NCBI GenBank assembly: GCA_938074205.1
Contig: CALJES010000006.1
Location: 124,001-188,000, forward strand
DNA length: 64,000 nt
From: an uncultured bacterium
GTDB lineage: Bacteria > Armatimonadota > UBA5829
Direction: 5' to 3'
Under the pieces are notes generated by a model. The model was not told where the DNA came from and did no database searches. It worked only from the letters and a program-made list of their open reading frames with translations. This document shows, in pieces, positions 34,682 through 45,920 of this stretch. The first letter of the stretch is position 1. Every line of letters begins with the position of its first letter. Both the position numbers and the translations under genes were made by a program.

Positions 34682-36832
34682 GTGAAAGTGATGATGTGGT
34701 GGCGCAATTTGAGGATCGCAAGGCAAATTCAGCTTGTGGGACTGGCGATCGTTATCCTATTTTGTCTTCAGTACGCGTGGATCTTCCCGCGGATCAAAGC
34801 CAACTTAATGGAAGTGGATAAGTTGGCGATAAAAGACTCAGTTGAAACTGCTAGCGGAGTTATAGACTATTACCGCGAGCTGGTCCAAAAAGGCGAGTTG
34901 CGAAGCTCCGAAGCAAAGGAGCTTGCAGCGAAAGTGATTTCGTCAATTCGCTATGACAAGACTAACTACTTCTGGATCCAAGACACATCTCCCCGCATGA
35001 TAATGCACCCGATCAAGCCGGAAATGAACGGCAAAGATGTCTCGCAAGAAGCGGATCCAACGGGCAAAAAGTTGTTCGTAGAGTTTGCCAATATGGCTAG
35101 GTCTCAGGGCGAAGGATTCGTAGACTATCAATGGCCCAAGCCTAACGAAACCAAGCCGTCTCCCAAAGTATCGTATATAAAGTACTTCCCTGAGTGGGAT
35201 TGGGTAATAGGATCAGGAATCTACGTTGATGACGTCAACGCTATGACTTGGGCCCTGTTCAAACCTATACTTTTGATAACTTTGTTCGTTGCGATCGCTG
35301 GCTTCCTGCTGGCGCACTTTGCTGCTGCAGCAATCGCTAAGCCGGTTAATCAACTCGCTGATACAGCTAATGAGCTCGCTCTTGGGAACATCGATGTAAC
35401 CGTGAGCTTTGAATCCACTAATGAAATTGGAAATTTGGCAACCGCATTTAGAAGACTGGCAGGCTACATGCAGGAACTGTCTAACAACGTTCTGCAGATT
35501 AGCAAGGGCGACACGCAAGTGGAAGTGCAACCAAAGTCCAATAAGGACATAATTACTCGTTCGGTAGGGAGATTGATCAATACACTCCGCGACCTTCTGT
35601 CTGAAGGAAAATTGCTGATTTCTGCGGCTATCGAGGGACAACTCAATATCAGAGCGGATGCAAGCAAATTCGAGGGCGGCTACAAAGAATTGATTGAAGG
35701 TATAAATCAAACCCTCGACGCTGTTACACGACCGATTGATGACGCCTCGCTAACGCTTGAAAAGATATCTGCCCGCGACCTGACTGCACGCATTATGACC
35801 GACTACAAAGGGGAGTATGCCAAAATAAGGGAATCCTTAAACTCAGCCGCTGATAATCTGCAGACCGGACTACTTCAAGTCAATGTTGCGTCAGAACAGG
35901 TGGCTTCTGCTGCTGAGCAAATTGCGTCGTCAAGCCAGTCTCTCGCACAAGGGGCTTCTGAACAGGCTAGCTCGCTGGAAGAAATATCGAGCAATATGCA
36001 GGAAATCGGATCTATGGCAAAGCAAAATGCCGCAAGTGTGGAAGAAGGCAAAAAGATTGCTGAAGTGGCAAGAGAGCAGACTGAAGCTGGTGCGAAAGCT
36101 ATGGAAAAGATGTCCAACACCATAAACAAGATAAAGGCATCTTCAGATGAGACAGCAAAAATTGTCAAGACGATAGACGAGATTGCGTTCCAGACAAACT
36201 TGCTCGCGCTGAACGCCGCAGTCGAGGCTGCAAGGGCAGGAGATGCCGGTAAAGGTTTTGCTGTGGTTGCTGAGGAAGTGCGCAATCTTGCGATGAGATC
36301 CGCTGAAGCAGCTAAACAAACCGCCGACATGATAGCGGAATCTGTAAAGAACTCCGAAGAAGGAGTTCTCGTAAACCAGGAAGTATCAGCAAATCTTCAG
36401 AAAATCTACGAGCAAGTCAACAGAGTGAACGAAGTAATGGCTGAGATCACCGCCGCTTCTAAACAGCAGACCCAAGGAATTGAGCAAGCGAGCGAAGCCC
36501 TGAGCCAGCTCGAAAAGATCACTCAGCAAAATGCGGCAACTTCCGAAGAAATGGCAAGTACTGCGCAAGAAATGACTAGCCAGGCAGCTGAGTTGAAGCG
36601 TTTGACCTCTAGCTTCAAGCTTGATGAAAACGGAAACGGCAACGGTCAAGGGACACCAACCGGTGGAGCAAAACCGATGACGGCCAAACCCAACGAGCAC
36701 GTCTCAGACCGTGCAAGCGTGGGCAAGACTAAGAAGGAAAAAGTCGGCGCAGCGACAAGAAAACCATCAAGCCCGGATCCGGCATCCGTTATTCCGCTCG
36801 ATGAAGACACATCTACATTAGAAAGTTTCTAA
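34682..36832 (+). CDS. Methyl-accepting chemotaxis protein with sCache_2-type sensor
   Basis: 716 aa receptor: TM1 about 16-34, extracytoplasmic single-Cache sensor about 40-190 ([31 protein letters not shown]), TM2 about 193-217, HAMP about 218-270 and a further linker to about 395. The cytoplasmic signalling hairpin tip is [20 protein letters not shown] with [13 protein letters not shown]. sCache_2 domains commonly sense small organic acids, but the ligand here is unknown. The C-terminal tail is Lys/Pro-rich and ends TLESF, loosely like the NWETF CheR/CheB tether. GTG start with AAGGAGGG. A terminator hairpin follows. Confidence 0.95.
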   Translation: MKVMMWWRNLRIARQIQLVGLAIVILFCLQYAWIFPRIKANLMEVDKLAIKDSVETASGVIDYYRELVQKGELRSSEAKELAAKVISSIRYDKTNYFWIQDTSPRMIMHPIKPEMNGKDVSQEADPTGKKLFVEFANMARSQGEGFVDYQWPKPNETKPSPKVSYIKYFPEWDWVIGSGIYVDDVNAMTWALFKPILLITLFVAIAGFLLAHFAAAAIAKPVNQLADTANELALGNIDVTVSFESTNEIGNLATAFRRLAGYMQELSNNVLQISKGDTQVEVQPKSNKDIITRSVGRLINTLRDLLSEGKLLISAAIEGQLNIRADASKFEGGYKELIEGINQTLDAVTRPIDDASLTLEKISARDLTARIMTDYKGEYAKIRESLNSAADNLQTGLLQVNVASEQVASAAEQIASSSQSLAQGASEQASSLEEISSNMQEIGSMAKQNAASVEEGKKIAEVAREQTEAGAKAMEKMSNTINKIKASSDETAKIVKTIDEIAFQTNLLALNAAVEAARAGDAGKGFAVVAEEVRNLAMRSAEAAKQTADMIAESVKNSEEGVLVNQEVSANLQKIYEQVNRVNEVMAEITAASKQQTQGIEQASEALSQLEKITQQNAATSEEMASTAQEMTSQAAELKRLTSSFKLDENGNGNGQGTPTGGAKPMTAKPNEHVSDRASVGKTKKEKVGAATRKPSSPDPASVIPLDEDTSTLESF

Positions 36833-36856
36833 CTTTCGATAGTTTCGCCACTCAAA

Positions 36857-36887
36857 CCGGGGTGCCTTTATATACACGGCACCCCGG
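36857..36887 (+). terminator. Terminator-like hairpin after the receptor gene
   Basis: Perfect 10-bp stem CCGGGGTGCC / GGCACCCCGG around an 11-nt loop. Followed by AAAATCC, not a T-run, so it may be partial or act in RNA stability, splitting the cluster into two transcripts. Confidence 0.6.
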
Positions 36888-36945
36888 AAAATCCTTTAAC
36901 CAACTCCCTTTGCAATTATATAGAAGCAGCTTCGATATCAGATTG

Positions 36946-36975
36946 TTGACGGTCAAATATGTAAATGCAGATTAT
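36946..36975 (+). promoter_or_regulatory. Weak promoter candidate before cheR
   Basis: TTGACG (36946-36951), 18-bp spacer, GATTAT (36970-36975), 20 bp before the cheR ATG. The -35 sits in a small inverted repeat TTGACGGTCAA. Confidence 0.4.
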
Positions 36976-36995
36976 CTAGGGACATAGAGAAAACG

Positions 36996-37841
36996 ATGCG
37001 CGCAGAACTCTCGACACCAAAACATGTACAACTCGACAGCGCATCCTTCAACTGGATAAGCCGCGTCGTGTACGAGCGCACAGGTATTGTACTGGGCCAA
37101 GGCAAACAAGAGCTGGTTAAGGCTCGCCTTGCAAAAAGGATGAGAGCTACGAGAATAGACAGCGTCAAAGATTATATAAAGTACATCAAAGAAGACCCCA
37201 CTGGGTCGGAGATGCGCGAACTGCTGGATGCTATAACCACTAACAAGACCTCATTCTTTCGCGAACCGGACCACTTTGACTACCTTCGCGACGCTATATT
37301 ACCGGAGCTGAAATCGCGATATAAAGCCATACGCATATGGAGTGCAGGATGCTCTACAGGGGAAGAACCATACACCATCTCAATGGTCCTCCACGAAGCA
37401 TTCCCCGATATCCACAGTGCGGATGTAAAGATTCTAGCCACGGATATTGCGAATACGGTTCTGGCAGAAGCCCGTTCTGGGGAGTATACGTTCGACAAAG
37501 TGAAAGAGGTACCGAAGCCTTATTTGACAAAGTACTTCACTACCATCCAAGGCGTTAACGAGACGATTTGGAGAATCGCTCCGAGCGTGAGAAAAATCGT
37601 CTATTTTGCGAGGCTCAATCTGATGGAAGAATGGCCTATGAAGGGACCGTTCCAAGTAATTTTCTGCCGGAACGTGATGATTTACTTCGACAGGCCCACA
37701 CGAGAAAGGTTGGTTAACCGTTTTTACGATTACCTTTGTCCGGGCGGATACTTGTTAGTTGGTCACTCAGAGTGCTTGTCTTTGTCTACTTCACACAATA
37801 ACTATGTATACGTGCGACCTGGTATCTACAGAAAGTCCTAG
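36996..37841 (+). CDS. cheR: Chemoreceptor methyltransferase CheR
   Basis: 281 aa. Transfers methyl from S-adenosylmethionine to receptor glutamates. The N-terminal helical domain (about 10-75) includes TTNKTSFFRE. The SAM domain holds IWSAGCSTGEEPYTISM, ILATDIANTVL and FQVIFCRNVMIYFD, and ends with LLVGHSECL. No TPR extension. First gene of the second half of the cluster, followed at 18 bp by cheD. Confidence 0.95.
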   Translation: MRAELSTPKHVQLDSASFNWISRVVYERTGIVLGQGKQELVKARLAKRMRATRIDSVKDYIKYIKEDPTGSEMRELLDAITTNKTSFFREPDHFDYLRDAILPELKSRYKAIRIWSAGCSTGEEPYTISMVLHEAFPDIHSADVKILATDIANTVLAEARSGEYTFDKVKEVPKPYLTKYFTTIQGVNETIWRIAPSVRKIVYFARLNLMEEWPMKGPFQVIFCRNVMIYFDRPTRERLVNRFYDYLCPGGYLLVGHSECLSLSTSHNNYVYVRPGIYRKS

Positions 37842-37859
37842 CTCAAGAGAGTTGCGTTG

Positions 37860-38342
37860 ATGAAGAGGATAATTGGTATTGGAGAAATGTTTGTTTCCGA
37901 CGACCCAGCAGACGTGATAACAACTTACGCGTTAGGAAGTTGTCTAGGCATAGCAATATATGATCCCGCGGCCCGAGTTGGCGGGTTATTGCATGCGATG
38001 CTTCCTGATTCTACGGTGGATCCCGAAAAAGCTAGAGAAAAACCCCTAATGTTCGTCGACACCGGGGTTCCAATGTTGTTTCGTGCTTGCTATGCCCTAG
38101 GTGCAATGAAGCCGAGAATCGAAGTAAAAGTTGCCGGTGGTGCTAGCGTAAACAACTTAAGTTCGTCGGATATGTTTCAGATCGGCAAGAGAAATTTTCT
38201 CATGTTAAGAAAACTGCTATGGAAAAATGGCGTATTGATAACGTCGCAGGATGTAGGAGGTAACGCTTCTAGAACTATGTCGATCAACATTTCGGACGGC
38301 GTGGTTATTGTAAGGAGCAATGGTAAGGAAAAATTCCTATAA
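37860..38342 (+). CDS. cheD: Chemoreceptor glutamine deamidase CheD
   Basis: 160 aa from ATG 37860; a TTG codon directly before it is less likely as start. CheD deamidates receptor glutamines to give methylatable glutamates and can be retuned by CheC/CheX-type proteins. Active residues: Cys28 in YALGSCLGIAIYD and His45 in GGLLHAMLPDS, with VKVAGGASV and the nucleoside-like core downstream. Presence of both cheD and cheX genes fits the Bacillus/Thermotoga style of adaptation. Confidence 0.95.
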   Translation: MKRIIGIGEMFVSDDPADVITTYALGSCLGIAIYDPAARVGGLLHAMLPDSTVDPEKAREKPLMFVDTGVPMLFRACYALGAMKPRIEVKVAGGASVNNLSSSDMFQIGKRNFLMLRKLLWKNGVLITSQDVGGNASRTMSINISDGVVIVRSNGKEKFL

Positions 38343-38753
38343 ATTAGAGATTGCACCCCGCGTGGAGGACTCGTATGTCACTAAACGTGTTGGTTGTGGA
38401 TGACAGCGCGGTCATGCGCGCAATCATAACTAAAACCCTTAGAATCAGCGGTCTACCGATAGGCGAAGTATATCAAGCATCCAACGGGCTAGAAGGTTTG
38501 AGTATGCTGAAAGATCAATGGATTGATTTAGCTCTGATAGACATCAATATGCCCGAAATGAACGGTATCGAGATGATTGAGGCTATGAGACAAAATGAAG
38601 ATACAGCCTCACTTCCTATACTTGTGGTCTCGACTGAAAGCAGCGAAACCACAATAAAAGAACTCTGGAAAAAGGGTGTGGAATTTGTGCATAAGCCATT
38701 CGCGCCAGAGGTTTTGCGAGAAGCGGTAATCAGAGCTACCGGAGTTACAATCG

Positions 38754-40267
<1,514 letters not shown>

Positions 40268-40343
40268 AAAGATAACGTTATCAGGCGAAACACACTTTAG
40301 ACGCACCAAACACGCTCCGTATCCCCAAAATTATTAACGAGAA

Positions 40344-40374
40344 GCCGCGGGCTTTGTCTAGAAAGACCCGCGGC
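40344..40374. terminator. Bidirectional hairpin between cheB and the PPIase gene
   Basis: Arms GCCGCGGG and CCCGCGGC (8 bp), extended by TTT/AAA across a mismatch, with a short loop, between convergent stops. No long T-run on either side. Confidence 0.55.
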
Positions 40375-40406
40375 CCTGTAAGTCCTACATAACTCTTCTA
40401 ATCTAG

Positions 40407-41561
40407 CTACGGCACCGGAGGCGGAGGCGGTGTTTCAGGTTTCTCGCTTGCCGGTGGCTCCACTGCCTTATCGGTTTTGGCAGGTTGAGTCGGTGTCGTC
40501 TTAGGTGCTTCCGTCTTTGGCGTCTGCGTCTTCGGAGTTGTTGCCGGTTTAGGCGGCTGTGCAGCTGGCGTGGTAGGCTTAGGAGGCGGAGGCATTAGCT
40601 TGTTTTCGACTTTGCTCTTGGACTGCAAATCTTGGAACCATTTACCCATCTCCATCGGGATCTTACGCTCAAGTATGAGCTTGTTTAGTTCCGCCTTCTC
40701 CTCAGCCGACGCGTCCCTGCCCAACTTGTCAACCTTGATTATGTGGTAACCGTAGAATGTCTTAACAGGCTCGCTTACTTCACCGGCTTTAAGTTCGAAA
40801 GCCTTCTTTTCGAACTCCTGAACCATGCGGCCGCGGCTAAACCATCCCAGGTCGCCACCTTTCTTCTTGCCAGTCTTGGGATCAGTGTTGCTCGGATCTT
40901 CAGAGTATTCATCGGCGAGCTTGGCAAAGTCCTCGCCGTTCTTGATCTTCTCGTAAATCTCGTCGGCTTTACTCTTGGCTATTTCCTCCTTCTTGGCCTG
41001 ATCTTTTTCTTCGGCGGGGAACCTAACCAAGATGTGCCTCGCCTTTATCCACTCCGCGTACTCAGCATCCGAAACCTTGACCTGTTTCTGGACTGTCTTT
41101 TCGGCAAGCGCGGACATCTTAGTGCCGGCAAGGAAGCGGTCACGAGTTATGCGAAACTGCGTCAGGAGCTCGTCCACGCTAGACATTCCCATACGTTTTA
41201 CGGATTCATTGATCTTATCCTGTAACTCCTGCCAGGTAAGACTAACTCCAGCATTCTTAGCCGCCTGCTCAATCATTTTCTGATTCAGGATATCCTGAAG
41301 CGTAGACGGAGCCTGCCAGAACCAAAGGGTTTTGAGGAGTTCACCCTTTGTCACCTTAATCCCGTTTACGGTGCCCACAACAGTATTGTCGGGAGCTTTC
41401 CAAAGCTCCATAAGCACTTTCTGCTGGTCGAATTTAGCTTCGGTTTTCGCGGCCGCAGCAGATGACGGTTTTGCCACCGACTTAGCCTGTGCAAATCCGC
41501 TCAACGCAAGCGCTAAAAGCATCAGCATTGCAAACACAAACGTGATAGTTCGGTTGCGCAT
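40407..41561 (-). CDS. Exported peptidyl-prolyl isomerase (PpiC/SurA/PrsA type)
   Basis: 384 aa. Signal peptide (MRNRTITFVFAMLMLLALAL), N-terminal SurA-like helical domain (about 50-180; GIKVTKGELLKTLWFW), parvulin domain about 185-300 (IKARHILVRF, GDLGWFSRGRMVQEFE, YGYHIIKVD), then a low-complexity Pro/Thr/Lys tail. It folds exported proteins in the periplasm. Start 41561 is set by AAAGGAG 8 nt upstream; a longer reading upstream would bury the signal peptide. A TATAAT lies at 41604-41609. Confidence 0.9.
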   Translation of the reverse strand: MRNRTITFVFAMLMLLALALSGFAQAKSVAKPSSAAAAKTEAKFDQQKVLMELWKAPDNTVVGTVNGIKVTKGELLKTLWFWQAPSTLQDILNQKMIEQAAKNAGVSLTWQELQDKINESVKRMGMSSVDELLTQFRITRDRFLAGTKMSALAEKTVQKQVKVSDAEYAEWIKARHILVRFPAEEKDQAKKEEIAKSKADEIYEKIKNGEDFAKLADEYSEDPSNTDPKTGKKKGGDLGWFSRGRMVQEFEKKAFELKAGEVSEPVKTFYGYHIIKVDKLGRDASAEEKAELNKLILERKIPMEMGKWFQDLQSKSKVENKLMPPPPKPTTPAAQPPKPATTPKTQTPKTEAPKTTPTQPAKTDKAVEPPASEKPETPPPPPVP

Positions 41562-41603
41562 ACAAAACTTCTCCTTTCTTCGGTTTTGCATATCCACCAG
41601 CTT

Positions 41604-41609
41604 ATTATA
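41604..41609 (-). promoter_or_regulatory. -10 element of the PPIase gene
   Basis: Minus strand TATAAT about 43 bp before the ATG; no clear -35. Confidence 0.45.
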
Positions 41610-41689
41610 CTCCCTCAAGGCCAGAAATTTCCTTCTTGGCCGACAAATGTGAGTCGGCGTGAGTGAAATGGTTGGAACTCGCGTCACAT

Positions 41690-42604
41690 TCAGAAATTCC
41701 AGGCGTTCACCTCCTCCCTAGAAGGCATTGAACTTTGAGCTCCCATACGAGTTACGGATATGGCAGCTACCTTTGCGGCGAATCGTGCTGCGTCCACTAT
41801 TCTTGAACCCTCTGCTATCGCGCAAGCCAGCGCTCCAGTAAACGCGTCCCCCGCTGCAGTGGTGTCGACAGGTTGCACCCTGAAAGCCTCGATGAACATT
41901 TCCTCCGATCCCGCCAGGACGAATGCCCCTGCTGCACCAAGTGTTATTATGACGTTGCGCACTCCCAAATCGCGAAGTAGACGTGCAGCCTGCTGCGGAT
42001 CAAGACGCTCAGAGCTTTCTTCGCCGACCAGGTGCGCTGCCTCGTGCTGGTTCGGAACTAGCACATCCACTTGCTCCAATAGCTCCTTAGACAGCGGACG
42101 AATGGGCGCAGGATTAAGGATAACTTGGGTGCCGAGTAATTTCGCAAGCTCGATCGCTCTACGCACTGTTTCCGAGGGGATCTCAAGCTGCACAACTAAT
42201 ACATCTGACTCAGCAATGACAGACCCAGCATTTTCCACATCTTCCGGAGCAAGCGCGTGATTGGCACCCGGCGCCACAACAATAGAGTTTTCCCCTTTTG
42301 AGTCTACGGCAATCAAAGCTATACCACTTGGGTGTTCTGAATCGATGATGACATAATCGGTTCTCACTCCAGATTTCTCAAAGTTCTCAAGCGACATTCG
42401 ACCGAAAGCGTCGTCTCCTACTCTGGCAACCAAGGTAACGTCTGCTCCGAGCTTTGCCGCGCACACAGCTTGGTTTGCCCCTTTACCGCCTGGAACCATT
42501 ACAAAATCGCCACCGATTATCGTTTCTCCAGGTCTTGGAATGCGCTCGACTTTGACAACAATATCTATATTCGAGCTTCCGACAACAGTGATACGCGGTG
42601 CCAA
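41690..42604 (-). CDS. rbsK: Ribokinase
   Basis: 304 aa PfkB-family sugar kinase that phosphorylates ribose. N-terminal GSSNIDIVVKVERIPRPGE, first signature GGKGANQAVCAAKLG, and the second signature with catalytic Asp in VDTTAAGDAFTGALACAI. Closest to RbsK by the GGKGANQA block. TTG start behind AAGGGGGG. A single gene with its own promoter and a candidate operator; no ribose transporter is nearby. Confidence 0.9.
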   Translation of the reverse strand: MAPRITVVGSSNIDIVVKVERIPRPGETIIGGDFVMVPGGKGANQAVCAAKLGADVTLVARVGDDAFGRMSLENFEKSGVRTDYVIIDSEHPSGIALIAVDSKGENSIVVAPGANHALAPEDVENAGSVIAESDVLVVQLEIPSETVRRAIELAKLLGTQVILNPAPIRPLSKELLEQVDVLVPNQHEAAHLVGEESSERLDPQQAARLLRDLGVRNVIITLGAAGAFVLAGSEEMFIEAFRVQPVDTTAAGDAFTGALACAIAEGSRIVDAARFAAKVAAISVTRMGAQSSMPSREEVNAWNF

Positions 42605-42632
42605 AAATCGATCAACCCCCCTTGTGATATCC

Positions 42633-42659
42633 AGGACTTAGTGTATTTTGCAAAGTCCT
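42633..42659. promoter_or_regulatory. Inverted repeat overlapping the ribokinase -10, candidate operator
   Basis: AGGACTT and AAGTCCT as exact 7-bp arms separated by 13 bp, covering the -10 element at 42640-42645. The position suits a repressor; the regulator is unknown. Confidence 0.45.
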
Positions 42660-42669
42660 ATGTAGTCAA
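42640..42669 (-). promoter_or_regulatory. Promoter of the ribokinase gene
   Basis: Minus strand TTGACT (42669-42664), 18-bp spacer, TACACT (42645-42640), about 36 bp before the TTG start. Confidence 0.5.
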
Positions 42670-42914
42670 TCGGTTTCCAATCACCCTTTGGTAAGGTTCC
42701 TGTAACTTGAACAGCCAGCCTACCAAGCTGCAAATTGTGATTTGCCAGCATGGGGATACGATACATAGGATCAAAACCATTGACTATGTTGTATCACTTA
42801 CAAGTCGAATTACAAACACCAAGCTATTCATTCTACTGCAACCGCTGAACCGATTCTCAATACAGTCAAAAGTTGAGAGGTCTCCACTTCTACACGCTGC
42901 AACTCATTCGCTAG

Positions 42915-43907
42915 TTACCCGCCGTAAACAAGCCTAACTAAAACGAGTGCTACTGTGTTGTTAACACAGTGGCACACCACGGCAGGCACCAAGGAAGCGG
43001 TTGATTCGCGCAGAATAGCAAGAACAAGCCCAAGCACGAAGAGCGGAAGAAAACCAATCGGCATAGTAGGGTGTACTGCCGCGAATATCGCGGCGGAAGT
43101 CGCAGCTGCACCCCAGAAACCCATCACTCCACGCAGAGCCGTATGCAAGAATCCTCGAAAGAAAGTTTCCTCAACCAGTGGGGCAATAATCGCCGCAAGA
43201 ACAACAGCGGCAACGAACGCAATCCTACCCTCCAAGAGCTGACTAACTATAGGATGTTCGGGTAAAACCGCTTTCCCAAAGACGATACGATTTACGTACT
43301 GTGCAATCGCAACCGACAGAATAACGAATGGCACAGCCCCACAGTATCCCGCAACACCCCAAATTACGTCTCTGGATATTTTCTCCGAACTCAAACCGAT
43401 TTCTCGCGGATCCTCGTGCGTATATGACGTAAGGAACAGTAAGACCAGTAGCGCTACACACAGGCCCAAAAGGGCAGCAACACACTGCGCACCAAGGTGG
43501 ATGGCTGTGCCCACATCACACAGCGGCTCGATTCCGCCCGCAATCAGCAGACCCGCCGTAACTCCACCGATAACAATGTTCGACAAAACTCCGGCTATGA
43601 AACTCAAAAGTAGAACTTGGGGTTGTATCCGAGGGCGAGGCTTACACAGGTAATGGAGTCCTTTGTAGAGAAAGTGTGCAGCAATGATGATTCCGACTAG
43701 GATTAAGAAAGCGAAAAACGAAGCGAAGACTCGAAGCGACGAACCTGCACGGCCAAAATGAGCAGTCTCAGCGCCTTCGGGCATGGAAAGATCAACCAAG
43801 AAACTGCTTGCGATATTAACACCGAGTATTCCGCCGACAAAAATCCCCAGAACAAAAAAATACCAGCGCGGCACGCGAAAGTGGGCGTTTGGGCTGCCTG
43901 TTTCCAT
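42915..43907 (-). CDS. CPBP-family intramembrane protease
   Basis: 330 aa multi-pass membrane protein of the CAAX-protease/bacteriocin-processing family. Catalytic motif PLVEETFFRGFLHTALRG (the EExxxR) is followed by a His in FAAVHPTMPIG and the last motif VVCHCVNNTVALV. About eight membrane segments. The substrate is unknown in most bacteria. It follows divIVA by 8 bp, so it is at the end of the yggS-sepF-proC-divIVA operon. Confidence 0.87.
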   Translation of the reverse strand: METGSPNAHFRVPRWYFFVLGIFVGGILGVNIASSFLVDLSMPEGAETAHFGRAGSSLRVFASFFAFLILVGIIIAAHFLYKGLHYLCKPRPRIQPQVLLLSFIAGVLSNIVIGGVTAGLLIAGGIEPLCDVGTAIHLGAQCVAALLGLCVALLVLLFLTSYTHEDPREIGLSSEKISRDVIWGVAGYCGAVPFVILSVAIAQYVNRIVFGKAVLPEHPIVSQLLEGRIAFVAAVVLAAIIAPLVEETFFRGFLHTALRGVMGFWGAAATSAAIFAAVHPTMPIGFLPLFVLGLVLAILRESTASLVPAVVCHCVNNTVALVLVRLVYGG

Positions 43908-43915
43908 GCTCGGCT

Positions 43916-44527
43916 CTAAGTAACCTCCGTCGACTTTGAGCCGCCGTCAGACAGATCATTGGACAGGCTTTTCACTTTGTCATCGTCCGACGGAGGAACA
44001 CCTGGAGCGCATTTGGCGGATTGTGGGATGCCGGAATCACCAGTACCGGATGTGATATCGATACTGTCCGGTTCATGAGAGGCGATAACGCGCTTTTCGA
44101 GCAGTTCCCTAAAAGCTTCCAGTGTCGCTGACAATTCAGCAGCTAAGCGATCCCGAACGCTCTCTAGCCTGCCTATCTCTACGCGAAGCCTTTCTACTTC
44201 CTTTTGAGCTTCGATAGTCATCCGAACCCTAGCCTGTTCCGCTTCCTGAAGTATCATCTCGGCCTGGCGCCGAGCATTAGCTCGAATATCGTCCGCTGTC
44301 CTTTGCGCAAGCGTCAGCGCGCTGGACATCGTTGCTTCGATCTTCTTGATCCTGTCCAGCTCCTCATGAAGCGCTTCCAATTTTCTCTGAAGCTCAGACT
44401 TTTCCGTCAGTACTTGCTCCAGCGATTCCTTGACGGTTCGCACGAATTCATCCACTTCCTGCTTGTTGTAACCTCTAAAGGACGTTCTGAACTGCGTATG
44501 TGTTATGTCTACAGGGGTTATAGGCAT
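43916..44527 (-). CDS. divIVA: DivIVA-domain cell division/polarity protein
   Basis: 203 aa from ATG 44527 (MPITPVDITHTQFRTSFRGY), a textbook DivIVA N terminus with the membrane-binding GYNKQEVDEFV region. A coiled coil covers about 30-150 and a variable acidic tail ends the protein. The GTG 24 bp upstream is inside proC and less likely. GGGG precedes the ATG, which lies 4 bp after the proC stop. Recognises curved membrane at septum or pole. Neighbours sepF and yggS are the common division-cluster partners. Confidence 0.9.
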   Translation of the reverse strand: MPITPVDITHTQFRTSFRGYNKQEVDEFVRTVKESLEQVLTEKSELQRKLEALHEELDRIKKIEATMSSALTLAQRTADDIRANARRQAEMILQEAEQARVRMTIEAQKEVERLRVEIGRLESVRDRLAAELSATLEAFRELLEKRVIASHEPDSIDITSGTGDSGIPQSAKCAPGVPPSDDDKVKSLSNDLSDGGSKSTEVT

Positions 44528-44531
44528 AGTT

Positions 44532-45344
44532 TTACCCCAATTCTTCGGCACGTGCTGCAGCTGCCTTTACGGCGTCTATTAACGCCGATCGAAAGCCTCC
44601 ATGCTCAAGCGCGTCCAAACCAGCGATGGTTGTACCGCCCGGACTGGTTACCAAATCCTTCAATCTCGCCGGATGTTCTTTTTCCAAAATAACCATATGC
44701 GCTGCTCCTAACACAGTCTGAGCAGCCAGAGTAAACGCCGCCTCCCGGGGCAATCCCACGCGAACCCCAGCATCCGCAAGCGACTCTATCATGACGAACA
44801 CATACGCCGGCCCGCTTCCGCTGAGACCGGTTACAGCGTTCATCAGGCTTTCGGGTAGTTCTATGCCGACGCCCACTGCGTCAAAAACGGCGTTTGCGAG
44901 CTGCACATCTCGATCATCTACCGCACTCCCTCGAGCATATGCTGTTGCGCCCTGCCCGACTCTGCACGCTATGTTTGGCATAGCACGAATGACTTTTGTC
45001 TGAGGCGGCAAACGCGATTCAATTGCGGAAAGTCGGACCCCAGCAGCGATCGAAATCACCAATTGGTCACACCTCAAGCCGTCTCGAATCTGATCCAGCA
45101 CTACGGGTACTACGGAAGGCTTAACGGCAATCAGAACAACGCGAGCATCCTTTATTGCCTCCCTGCTGTCCGTAGTCACAGACACACCCAGACTGCTTGC
45201 GGCCGTCGATAACCTATTCCGGTCAATATCCGCCATGATTACGTCGCACGACCGGCACACGCCTCGCTTGATGACCCCTTGGGCAAAAGCACAGCCCATT
45301 GCACCAGCGCCTATTATGGAAAGTTTTCCAATCTCTTCACCCAT
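44532..45344 (-). CDS. proC: Pyrroline-5-carboxylate reductase
   Basis: 270 aa. Last step of proline synthesis (P5C to proline with NAD(P)H). Rossmann motif SIIGAGAMGCAFAQGV at the N terminus; C-terminal signature ALDALEHGGFRSALIDAV preceded by VTSPGGTTIAG, and the active-site stretch TGLSGSGPAYVF. AGGGG precedes the ATG. It sits between sepF and divIVA, a conserved arrangement. Confidence 0.95.
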   Translation of the reverse strand: MGEEIGKLSIIGAGAMGCAFAQGVIKRGVCRSCDVIMADIDRNRLSTAASSLGVSVTTDSREAIKDARVVLIAVKPSVVPVVLDQIRDGLRCDQLVISIAAGVRLSAIESRLPPQTKVIRAMPNIACRVGQGATAYARGSAVDDRDVQLANAVFDAVGVGIELPESLMNAVTGLSGSGPAYVFVMIESLADAGVRVGLPREAAFTLAAQTVLGAAHMVILEKEHPARLKDLVTSPGGTTIAGLDALEHGGFRSALIDAVKAAAARAEELG

Positions 45345-45396
45345 TGCAGTTAACCCCTGCCTAGCGAACGCTGTGGTTGGTCAAGCGAGACTGACA

Positions 45397-45849
45397 TTAA
45401 TTCTCGCGAAATGGTCCCTGAACCCGCCGTCCCTTTTCGCCGTTTTCTACCTCTATGACGTAGTTGGCAGGCGTAAACATATACACCCTTTCGCCAACCT
45501 TTTCGACAAATCCGTCTAGGGCATATGTAACACCGCTCAGAAAATCTATTACGCGAGTGCACATATCTGGTGTTGCCTTCTCGAGGTTGACGATCTGCTG
45601 ATGACCCAACTTTAGCCCGTCAGCCGCCTGCTGGGCATTGTCAAAGGACTGCACCGTCAACCAAACCGAGACATAGTTAATGCGAGACGAACCTAGCTTA
45701 ATGGAGGATCTTCGGTGTCTGCCACCAACCTCGTTCACCAGCTCTATTTCTTCGTCCTCGTAGTAGTCACCGAAACCCAGTTTCTCCTTGAATTTAGACC
45801 AGAAACCCTTTGGTTGATCATCGTGATCCTCAAGCGGCGCAGCTCTCAA
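45397..45849 (-). CDS. sepF: Cell division protein SepF
   Basis: About 150 aa. Binds membrane and FtsZ filaments at the septum. Short amphipathic N terminus (GFWSKFKEKLGFGDYYEDEE), linker, then the conserved SepF core with SFDNAQQAADGLKLGHQQIVNLEK and RVIDFLSGVTYALDG, ending VYMFTPANYVIEV. The first in-frame GTG (45858) abuts the GGAGG ribosome site directly, so TTG at 45849, 9 nt after GGAGG, is preferred. In line with yggS and proC. Confidence 0.92.
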   Translation of the reverse strand: MRAAPLEDHDDQPKGFWSKFKEKLGFGDYYEDEEIELVNEVGGRHRRSSIKLGSSRINYVSVWLTVQSFDNAQQAADGLKLGHQQIVNLEKATPDMCTRVIDFLSGVTYALDGFVEKVGERVYMFTPANYVIEVENGEKGRRVQGPFREN

Positions 45850-45920
45850 AGTCTTCACCCTCCTATCTAAGTGCTCTCTGACAACTGTGGAGATGGCGAT
45901 TGCTTATTCCCGTATCCCTA

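Larger units (their letters stand above)
42605..42914. other. Non-coding spacer between the CPBP protease and ribokinase genes
   Basis: About 310 bp. Holds the ribokinase promoter and operator candidate in its first 65 bp. Nothing else convincing was seen in the remainder. Confidence 0.6.
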
